This document shows, in pieces, positions 19,564-26,504 of a DNA stretch of 64,000 nucleotides. The stretch's first letter is position 1. Every line of letters starts with the position of its first letter. The notes beneath the pieces were generated by a model that saw only the letters and a list, made by a program, of their open reading frames with translations, did no database searches and was not told the DNA's origin. Made by a program: the position numbers and the translations under genes. The stretch is from Sinohyriopsis cumingii. Lineage: Eukaryota > Mollusca > Bivalvia > Unionida > Unionidae. Where the stretch lies: positions 16,934,630-16,998,629 of the forward strand of contig CM068828.1 of NCBI GenBank assembly GCA_028554795.2, written 5' to 3'.

Positions 19564-20211
19564 TTACTGATATTGTCCTACTAAAGGTAAATAGTGACAA
19601 CTGGGAGACCATCGAGCATATTTCAGGTAGGCCGAATCTTGTGGTTCCCAGTGGTGAAGTGACACACCGCAACTGAAGCACTTGACTTTATCCCCTTCGC
19701 CCAAGTAGAAAAATCCGGCTCTGGCTAATTCTTCAGGGGTTGGTCCTCCCAGATACTTAGGCCATTTTCCTTTGAACGATTGAAAACGATTTTCAAAGTT
19801 GCAATATTCAGAAACACGCACAGGAAACGAATATTCGTCTTTCACAGGTTCGTTTCGATGAGGGCAGGGTGACATTGACAGGAGTTTGCTCAGGGCTGGA
19901 TTACATCCGTAGGGTGGGAGACGTGAAGGTTGACATCCACATTTACCATGAAACCCAGTAAAGTGTCCTCGATAAGGAACAGCATCGCTTTCGCATCCAT
20001 CAGGTTTGACACGTACAACATCACTTTCCATGATAGGGGTTGTGGTAGTAGTAGTGAGAACAATGTTCCCATGATGCTTTACTGCATCACTGAGGTCAAA
20101 GCGTACAGCATCGCTCACATCGCAATGCTCAGCGTCGCATTCCACTTCAGAGGCCCCAAAATTGAATTGTGATTGTCTGAACTTGTTTTGTGTTTCTCTG
20201 AAAGTATTCAT
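19564..20211 (-). CDS. BIR-domain protein 1 (inhibitor-of-apoptosis type)
   Basis: Intact 215-residue frame. Residues about 135-210 form one BIR domain: a WPKYLGGPTPEELARAGFFYLG block, then C178-x2-C181 (CFSCGVSL), HHWEPQDSA and WSPSC with C205. The histidine expected in the C-x2-C-x16-H-x6-C zinc set is a tyrosine here (Y198), so zinc binding may be weakened. The N-terminal 130 residues are Asp/Val-rich and unrecognised, and no RING is present. BIR proteins bind caspases or other death-pathway partners; malacoherpesviruses and some insect viruses also carry them. A TATA box lies 56 bp upstream. Confidence 0.88.
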   Translation of the reverse strand: MNTFRETQNKFRQSQFNFGASEVECDAEHCDVSDAVRFDLSDAVKHHGNIVLTTTTTTPIMESDVVRVKPDGCESDAVPYRGHFTGFHGKCGCQPSRLPPYGCNPALSKLLSMSPCPHRNEPVKDEYSFPVRVSEYCNFENRFQSFKGKWPKYLGGPTPEELARAGFFYLGEGDKVKCFSCGVSLHHWEPQDSAYLKYARWSPSCHYLPLVGQYQ

Positions 20212-20266
20212 CTTGTTGGTTTCGTCTTGGTAGTCACAATAAACTATCGATCTTGCCTATGGTCTC

Positions 20267-20274
20267 TTTTTATA
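20267..20274 (-). promoter_or_regulatory. TATA box for BIR protein 1
   Basis: Minus-strand TATAAAAA, 56 bp before the ATG at 20211, overlapping the 3' end of BIR gene 2. Confidence 0.65.
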
Positions 20275-20749
20275 CTAGTCGCAATGACGTCTCAAGCTTG
20301 TACATCGTTCCTTTCTTATGTCTAGTTTTGGAAGCATTCCTTTTTTTCTTCTTGGACAACGGTACTACCTTCTCTAAGGTACCGTCATAATTGTATCGTA
20401 GTGTAATGGGTGGAAAGGCCATAGAAAGGTAAGGACAGTGCGGAGACCATCGAGTATGTTCCAGAATAGCTGAATCTTTATAGATACATAGGTCCATTCG
20501 TAACTTCAGACCACAACTGAAACACTGTACTTCGTATCCCAATCCAGTCTCAGGTCCCAAGTAGACAAATCCTGTTCTAGATAAAACATTCAAAGTAGGT
20601 AATCCTTCCCTGTCTGTGGGCCATTTTTGAAACGTTTCCAATCGACGGGCACAATCACAATAGTCAGGCAAGAAGACCGGAAAATGGTAGGGTTTGAACT
20701 TGGAGTTCTCATTGGGTCTCTCACTCGATTCTTGCTGTGGCAAAGTCAT
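20270..20749 (-). CDS. BIR-domain protein 2
   Basis: Intact 159-residue frame with one BIR domain (about residues 28-110): ARRLETFQKWP, LSRTGFVYLG, C76-x2-C79 (CFSCG), H98 and C105 in EHTRWSPHC. All four zinc ligands are present, though the C79-H98 gap is 18 rather than 16 residues. The C-terminus is basic (LSKKKKRNASKTRHKKG), a possible nuclear signal. It is tandem and divergent from BIR protein 1, probably an old duplication. There is no RING domain. A TATA box lies 36 bp upstream. Confidence 0.88.
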   Translation of the reverse strand: MTLPQQESSERPNENSKFKPYHFPVFLPDYCDCARRLETFQKWPTDREGLPTLNVLSRTGFVYLGPETGLGYEVQCFSCGLKLRMDLCIYKDSAILEHTRWSPHCPYLSMAFPPITLRYNYDGTLEKVVPLSKKKKRNASKTRHKKGTMYKLETSLRLV

Positions 20750-20772
20750 TCTTCTGGTGAGTGGCTATCCTC

Positions 20773-22710
20773 TTACAACCAATGTTTTATACCAACATGT
20801 CCATATGGCAAAGTAAAGTGATTGGGAAGACGCACTCGCTTCTGGTACACGATTTGATAGACTTTTTCCAAGGGTCGACTGACGATTTGGTGAGTGGGTA
20901 AACGTACAATCTTGTTCGGTTCACGGGTGATCACTTTAAAGTTTTCATCCTCTCCAGACTGAAAGGCTTCTTTCAATACGCCAAAGTTCACCACTCGACT
21001 GGTACGATAATTTAAAGTCAACCCTTTCACTTTACTCTCCGTGTGCACTTCTCCTTGTTTGTCCCGGTATTCGTAGCCGTTATTTTCAGGACCGCCAATC
21101 GCGAAACTTAGAATTTTGTCGTCGGGGTGCTCGTCTGTTCAGGCTCCGAAACGGTCTCCTTCGATGTTAGGGTGATGTTGACCCGTGTTAAAGTACAGGA
21201 CGCGTTCCTCTAACAGTTCTAAAGCTTCGTACAATTTTAAGCGAGTATGAGCTGTCACGTAAGCCGCAATGATGACATTTCCAAATGCGTCGGCTTCTAC
21301 AAAGTCCAGATCTTCTTCGTAACTGACCAAGATCAAATCCTCACGAAACATGTAGCACTGGTGTTCCAAGTCCACGATTTATTGACAGATATGACATTTT
21401 TTCTTTCCTCGACATATGTGTGCCTTGGCATTATTGGTACGTATGCCTTGTCCACACGTAGGGCACAATCTCAGGAGTTGACAAGCACATTTCTGTTGTG
21501 AACCTTGCGCCTTTAGATGTTGTTGGTAACAGGCAGGGCTGACAAACGTGCGCAGACAAGCTGGACAATGCACTCGTTCTTGTCCTTCGTCCAGACAGAG
21601 TTGAGAGGCCAAACATCCTGAGCATTTAGATCCACAATGTTTGTGTTGCTCTCGATTGTTATAGTCATAGTCACATTTCTCACAGTAATAACCGTATCCC
21701 ATGAATCCAGTGATACTGGTAATGGTATCGAAATGTTCTTCGTGATGATAGAGAGGAATGTGTTTTCCGTCCTTAAAGTCTTGGCCTCGAAACAACAGAG
21801 GTCCGCGCACTTCTCGAGGGTGCACTTTCAAGGTGTAGCTTGGAGCTAGGGCATCTTGCAATTTTTGCGTCTCAGGAATACCACAGGGTGTGTCTTTGGA
21901 CAGCCCAGCTTGTTGTAACAGGAGTTCTGCTTCACTTCGTTGTTTGGCTTGGTCCGATTTTCGAATGTTCTCCCAGGCTCTTTTCCATTCTACCGTGTCG
22001 TTCTTCTTGACATACGTTCGTCCCACCACGATAGCCCTGTCTAAACACATCTGGTCCTGAGGGTTGTTAATTTGGACGAGGCTTGTTTTGGTGCTGCGAA
22101 GGTCGTTCACCAATAACACCTTTTTACGTTGTCCGGTCCCTTGAGGAGGAGAGACGTGGGTCATGAACAGTGTAGCTTTTTCATCGGTGATGTGAAACTG
22201 GTCATTGGATTATTGCACGTGTTGAATCTTGTCCATGACTTTGGAAGGGGTTAATTCTGCGGGCCTTCTAAACTCGATCCAAACAGGGGATTTCAAACCG
22301 TCGTGTTGTATGGAAAGTCTCAAGCGATCGTCTTCTTTGGCTTGACATTGTCTCTTTAGTGTGGTGAGCAAAGAATCCCACATCTCGGTGATGAACCCTT
22401 CTGCTTTCTCCAACGGTACGTCGGACTTGAAATCTTTAAATTTCACCCTGAAAGTGTAAGCTGTGGTTCTAAATTTTCTAGAGGAGCGCTTTTCCGTCTC
22501 TCGAATGTGATAGTAGTTTTCAGGGTTGACTAAGGGTGATGAAGTTTGGTTAGATATAGACTCTCTGGGTCTGGATTTTGGTTCACTCATGTCCTCTTCA
22601 AAATCACTGGCATGAATTTGTACCAAGACTTCAGCGATGGTACGAGACGATAGATCACGTTTCTGCCTCATACTTTCTTCTTTCTTCTCGAATTGATTCG
22701 ATTGTTTCAT
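20773..22710 (-). pseudogene. Protein-primed DNA polymerase B, catalytic core deleted, three in-frame stops
   Basis: A single frame of 646 codons with TAA at 22212-22210, TAA at 21381-21379 and TGA at 21141-21139. The N-terminal part has the Maverick PolB zinc-rich region (YYCEKCDYDYNN, CSGCLAS, VHCPACLRTF, CPTCGQGI, CHICQ). Directly after VDLEHQCYM the sequence jumps to REDLILVSYEED and NVIIAAYVTAHTRLKLYEAL, which normally lie just before palm motif C; that site reads VLYFNTGQ. No exonuclease, SLYP or NSxYG block is visible, so several hundred residues are missing at about 21365. The C-terminal part (GLTLNYRTSRVVNF onwards) is present. This enzyme would replicate the linear genome. Confidence 0.88.
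20785..20791 (-). promoter_or_regulatory. TATA box for BIR protein 2
   Basis: Minus-strand TATAAAA, 36 bp before the ATG at 20749, within the end of the polymerase frame. Confidence 0.6.
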
Positions 22711-22781
22711 CTTGACTGCAAAAAGTCAAATGACTACATGTGAAACACCATGGGTCACTTTATATTCATAACAAACCAGCG

Positions 22782-22793
22782 TATATATAAAAG
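22782..22793 (+). promoter_or_regulatory. TATA box for zinc-knuckle protein
   Basis: TATATATAAAAG, 53 bp before the ATG at 22846. It sits in the 135-bp gap between the divergent polymerase and zinc-knuckle genes. Confidence 0.7.
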
Positions 22794-22845
22794 ACGTGTG
22801 TCTTGTCCTTCCGCTATTCATTTCACTCTCAAACTGAACAAAACG

Positions 22846-23292
22846 ATGGAAAAGACTACACAGATCGAACTTTTCATCAGCGCTTTGCGAGGGGTCATCA
22901 GAAAATTTTCTTCAGACAAGCCGACAGTCTACACACCGTCCTTTCGAGATAAAAGTCAAGATACTTGCTATATCTGTAAGAATAAAGGGCACTGGTCTTC
23001 AGATTGTCCAGACCGTCAAAAAAGCAAAACAGGAACTAGAAGAGACAAAAGTCAAGATACCTATTATCATTGTCAAGAAAAAGGATATTGGTCTCCAGAT
23101 TGCCCTAAGAAACAACAGGAGCAAGAAGTAGAGAGGAATTATGAAGAGGAAGAAGAGGCAGCCTCCCCCAAGGAAGAACCCAGACATGTGCAGAAAGAGA
23201 AACAGGAGAAGAAAAGAAGAAGGAGAGAAAGTGAGGAAGAAATGGAGGAAAAAACTGTGAAAGTGAAGAAATTCATAAAACAGAGAGAGTGA
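22846..23292 (+). CDS. CCHC zinc-knuckle protein with acidic/basic tail
   Basis: Start chosen at 22846 because it follows a TATA box; the open frame upstream lies before the expected cap site. 148 residues. A canonical CCHC knuckle is at C41-x2-C44-x4-H49-x4-C54 (CYICKNKGHWSSDC). A second copy after RDKSQDT has Tyr for the first Cys (73) and for the His (81), keeping C76 and C86. The repeat RDKSQDT before each shows internal duplication. The tail is Glu-rich, then Lys/Arg-rich (EKKRRRRESEEEMEEK). It probably binds nucleic acid. It is divergent from the polymerase gene and one of only two plus-strand genes of the element. Confidence 0.78.
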   Translation: MEKTTQIELFISALRGVIRKFSSDKPTVYTPSFRDKSQDTCYICKNKGHWSSDCPDRQKSKTGTRRDKSQDTYYHCQEKGYWSPDCPKKQQEQEVERNYEEEEEAASPKEEPRHVQKEKQEKKRRRRESEEEMEEKTVKVKKFIKQRE

Positions 23293-23510
23293 AGACAGAC
23301 ACAGAAGAAGCTAATGAACTTTTTAATGTGTTACGTTGTGATTTGAATTGTAAAAAATTAGTTCCAGAATAGACAGTCTTTAAAATGTAAGTGTCTCTTG
23401 GTTTTGATTTTTTGAATAAGAATCTACAATCACGCACTTACACATTCACACGTACCATAAGGGTAAAAAAGGGATTTTTGAGTTTTAATTGATGTTGGCA
23501 ATTGAAATAG

Positions 23511-23550
23511 TATCTCTTTTCGAGAGAAATGGATGGCCCTGAGAAGGACC
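23511..23550 (-). terminator. Histone-type 3'-end signal, right-side coiled-coil gene
   Basis: GGTCCTTCTCAGGGCC (23550-23535, minus) pairs along all six stem positions, one as a T-G wobble. It is preceded by CCCAAA and followed after 10 nt by CTCGAAAAGAGATA (23524-23511). It lies 66 nt past the gene's stop. The compensated stem change argues that the structure is kept by selection. Confidence 0.8.
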
Positions 23551-23615
23551 TTTGGGATATTTGTTGATTAAAACAATCAACTTTAACTGTCTTACGCCTT
23601 TGCCACGGCCAAGGC

Positions 23616-24161
23616 TTACTTCAGACTGCGTACTGTCGATGATGATTTGGTAGAAATCACTAAGGGTGGTATGGTAGGTATAGTCACAGGGTTAGGTTGT
23701 TTAGCTCGGGAAGGTCTTTTTCTCTTCGGTCGTAATAAAGAAGTCTGATACATTTGTTTCAGACTTCTTAACTCCGCTAAAATGCCTAACAGTACCGTAA
23801 CGGTTTGACTTTCACCCCCTTGTTTCTTTACTGCTTCTTCTTCTTTTTGTTTTTTTCTTACCTCTTCTACTTGCTGCTGTTGCTGTAGGAGAAAAGCTTG
23901 TTCTGCTTCCTTTTGCTGCTGTATAAATTTCTCCAATTCTTCTTTCTGTCTCTGTTTAAAATTCTCCACGTGTGGTAAAGAAGAAGGCGGCGAAGGTACT
24001 GGTTCCTGAACAAATTCTTGTGAGGTAAGAAAATCCACAATATCCCAATTTAAATTCACCTCTTCTGGAAGTATATCCGGGTTCCCTTGGGTAGTCTCCA
24101 CGGCCGGTGCACCCCAATTCATCGTCTTCTGAGTTTCCGTCATGTTTGAAAACTGTCGCAT
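23616..24161 (-). CDS. Accessory glutamine-rich coiled-coil protein
   Basis: The frame is open from 24176. I choose the ATG at 24161 (MRQFSNMTETQK) because the TATA box at 24191-24197 puts the cap site near 24165; 24143 is also possible. About 181 residues: an acidic N-terminus with PDILPEEVNLNWDIVDF, then a long coiled coil rich in Gln, Glu and Lys (FLLQQQQQVEEVRKKQKEEE), a Leu-rich helix (VTVLLGILAELRSLKQMY) and a basic Pro-rich tail (RPKRKRPSRAKQPNP). The family is unknown; a transcription-factor-like or scaffold role is possible. It is intact and ends before a histone-type stem-loop. Confidence 0.65.
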   Translation of the reverse strand: MRQFSNMTETQKTMNWGAPAVETTQGNPDILPEEVNLNWDIVDFLTSQEFVQEPVPSPPSSLPHVENFKQRQKEELEKFIQQQKEAEQAFLLQQQQQVEEVRKKQKEEEAVKKQGGESQTVTVLLGILAELRSLKQMYQTSLLRPKRKRPSRAKQPNPVTIPTIPPLVISTKSSSTVRSLK

Positions 24162-24190
24162 GGACTGACTGCGCACAAACGCTAGCGACT

Positions 24191-24197
24191 CTATATA
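24191..24197 (-). promoter_or_regulatory. TATA box for right-side coiled-coil gene
   Basis: Minus-strand TATATAG, about 30 bp before the ATG at 24161, next to a TGACGTCA palindrome at about 24207-24214. Confidence 0.55.
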
Positions 24198-24310
24198 GGA
24201 AATGTGACGTCACAGACTGCTCTCTTCGGATTGGACGTGGGGTGCCTGAATTTTGTAACGCGTGTTTGGATTAGTCAATGATTTCATTCCGTTTCGATCC
24301 TCCCTTTCCC

Positions 24311-24318
24311 TATAAATA
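24311..24318 (+). promoter_or_regulatory. TATA box for rightmost gene
   Basis: TATAAATA preceded by a C-rich stretch, 43 bp upstream of the ATG at 24361. Confidence 0.7.
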
Positions 24319-24360
24319 ACCGCAGTTCGCTGCATTCTTTCACCTGTTCTCGTCACCAAG

Positions 24361-24660
24361 ATGTGGACCGACGTGGAATCCTCTACTTTAGTCTCTTCAA
24401 TGCTGTTCAGGTCGGACTTACCGATGGATGTCCGATCCTCGTGGACTATTGTCAGGATGAGATACAAGCGTGTGGAAGAGCAGAATCTACGTAGAAAGGC
24501 AAGGATGTTTAAAGAAGGTTTTAATTTACGGCCCAGAAGTGAGACAGAGTTTGAGGAAAAGAAGAAGACCAATGCCATGCCCTCTATGTTAACATGGAAT
24601 AAGGTTAACATAAACCAAAGGCCCTTTTCAGGGCCATTCATATGCCTCGAAAAGAAATAG
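24361..24660 (+). CDS. Rightmost accessory protein, unknown
   Basis: Starts MWTDVESSTLVSSMLF at an ATG with good TATA spacing. The middle is basic and helical (MRYKRVEEQNLRRKARMF), and the C-terminal 20 codons read through the histone-type stem-loop in the TIR. In the other three accessory-protein units the stem-loop follows the stop, so here the original stop has probably been lost by a frame change and the true end lies near 24600. The family is unknown; composition is like the left-end accessory genes, so it may be a relative on the opposite strand. Confidence 0.5.
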   Translation: MWTDVESSTLVSSMLFRSDLPMDVRSSWTIVRMRYKRVEEQNLRRKARMFKEGFNLRPRSETEFEEKKKTNAMPSMLTWNKVNINQRPFSGPFICLEKK

Positions 24661-24941
24661 ACTTTTCATGCCAAATTTCTTTTTTTTTAAATGTCTGTTG
24701 TCTATTGTCTGTGTTCTATCCATTTCCCATGTTCAATTTCCATTGTCCCTACACAGTCCCACCATGTTAAATTGCCATTGTCCTTAAACAGTCCCAATCT
24801 ATTGTCCCCATGTTAAATTCCCATTGTCCCCAGGTTACAAAGTAAAAGTGCCCCATGTTAAATTCCCATAGTCCCCAGGTTACAAACTCCCTAGTTTAAC
24901 ATTAAAGTCCCATAGTCCCTAGATCGTCCCACATTACTACT
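24615..24941 (-). repeat. Right terminal inverted repeat of the Maverick
   Basis: Reverse complement of the left TIR with few differences, ending ATTACTACT. It includes the 24620-24659 stem-loop and purine element and the outer GGGAC-type sub-repeats. Confidence 0.95.
24620..24659 (+). terminator. Histone-type 3'-end signal, right TIR
   Basis: Plus-strand GGCCCTTTTCAGGGCC (24620-24635) is preceded by ACCAAA, followed by 10 nt and then CTCGAAAAGAAATA (24646-24659). It mirrors the left-TIR copy, so each end of the element has an outward-facing signal. Confidence 0.85.
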
Positions 24942-25084
24942 CGAGAAAAGAAGTAATTTTGTTGTAATGAACTTAGAATAATTCACGTTTCATATTATGT
25001 CAATATATCGCGTCGCAAGATTTCACAGAATATGCATTCGAAAGTAAATCGTTGAAACTATTTGTGTCACACCTATTTCACATT

Positions 25085-25660
25085 TTCTTGTTTCTTGCTT
25101 TAGATTAACATACACTGATTTCACATTTTTTGACATAGGCGTTGAGATAAACATACACTCATTTCACATTTTTGACATAGTCGTTCCACTTAACATACAC
25201 TGATTTCACATTTTTGACACAGTCGTTCTACTTAACATTTGATAAACATATACTGATTTCACATTTTTGACATAGTCTTTTAGATAAACAGACACTGATT
25301 TCACATTTTTGACATAGTCGTTCCACTTAACATACACTGATTTCACATTTTTGACAGTCGTTCTACTTAACATTTTATAAACATACACTGATTTCACATT
25401 TTTGACATAGTCGTTCCACTTAACATACACTGATTTCACATTTTTGACACAGTCATTCTACTTAACATTTGATAAACATATACTGATTTCACATTTTTGA
25501 CAGTCTTTTAGATAAACAGACACTGATTTCACATTTTTGACATAGTCGTTCCACTTAACATACACTGATTTCACATTTTTGACAATCGTTCTACTTAACA
25601 TTTTATAAACATACACTGATTTCACATTTTTGACATAGTCGTTCTACTTAACATTTTAAG
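25085..25660. repeat. Minisatellite, about 42-bp unit with variants
   Basis: About 13 copies of a unit containing TGATTTCACATTTTTGACAT and then AGTCGTTCCACTTAACATACAC. Subtypes (AACATTTGATAAACATATAC, TCTTTTAGATAAACAG) alternate in the same order, giving a higher-order pattern that repeats between about 25180 and 25620. Confidence 0.9.
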
Positions 25661-25664
25661 ATAT

Positions 25665-26500
25665 TCTTTTCTTTTTCTTTCTTCTTTCATATTAAATTAG
25701 GCCAATGTTGTCTGCCATGTGTACGTTCTAAGGCGCTAGAAGAAAAAATACCTCTCGCAATATGTGTCACTCTATATCTCTAACGAAAATGAGATCCTAA
25801 GGCTCACCTGATTTATAGCCCATTTAAACAGTTGCTCATGTGACTGAGAGAGATATAGATATAAATCACTGACGAAAATTAGGAATTTGATGTAAACCCC
25901 CCCCCACCCCCAATAACAACAGCAACAACAAAACAGTTGGCAGGAAAATGGCCTGCGTATATCAGAAGATGATCCATGTCACTATGGGTCGTATATTGCA
26001 CGAAATCCAGGCAAGTAAAGTGACCTTTTTTAGAAAGAGATACATTTATGGGACGGCAGAAAAAACGCTTGAACACTTTTAACTGCTTACAGCTAAAATG
26101 CACCCCCAACCCCCCAAAAAAACAAACGAAACAACCCCCACCCACCAAAACAAACAAACGAACATCCCCAAACAAAGGATTGTTTTGATAAATTTGAGCA
26201 ACCAGTTTATATTTCGCATTCGTTGTGTACCTCGTAAAAATACCCTAGAGAATCAGTTTGTAATGTCTTTAGCGAAGATTAAAGCTACTTGATGGGATTT
26301 TGTTTTCAAAAAAGGTATTTTGTAATTATATTGTTTTTAAAACGAATTCATGTGCGTAACAAAAACATCCCCAGTGAAAGCATCCGGTACTGAAACTGAT
26401 TATATATTGTGCTGAACGTCGGCGACGGCAAACGAGATTAAATTTCACAAAATTTGACGATAAACAGTTTCCGTCCTACAGCTGTAAGCATTAACAAGGT
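25665..26500. other. Intergenic, homopolymer-rich
   Basis: Contains C-rich and A-rich tracts (near 25900 and 26105) but no gene or repeat family that I recognise. Confidence 0.55.
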
Positions 26501-26504
26501 AAAA

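Larger units (their letters stand above)
6755..24941. mobile_element. Endogenous Maverick/Polinton (adintovirus-type) element, decayed
   Basis: An 18.2-kb unit is bounded by about 330-bp inverted repeats beginning AGTAGTAAT. It contains the diagnostic set: protein-primed DNA polymerase B, RVE integrase with chromodomain, adenain-like cysteine protease, Walker-type packaging ATPase, double-jelly-roll major capsid protein and penton-like protein. Accessory genes include two BIR proteins and a CCHC zinc-knuckle protein. Two genes are on the plus strand (22846, 24361); all others are on the minus strand. Most virion and replication genes contain stops or frame changes, and the polymerase lacks its catalytic core, so the copy looks unable to replicate by itself. 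No matching 6-bp target duplication is visible (GTAATA before the left end, CGAGAA after the right end). Confidence 0.95.

Noticed and set aside
22750-22845. Upstream extension of the zinc-knuckle protein
   Set aside because: The TATA box at 22782 lies inside it, so those codons would precede the cap site.
7116-24176. Alternative genetic code with TAA/TAG as glutamine
   Set aside because: The in-frame stops include TGA, the same element also has frame changes and a core deletion, and intact genes in the window end at ordinary stops.
24210-24641. 143-codon minus-strand ORF
   Set aside because: Antisense to the plus-strand gene with a well-placed TATA box; no domain, and it crosses promoter sequence.
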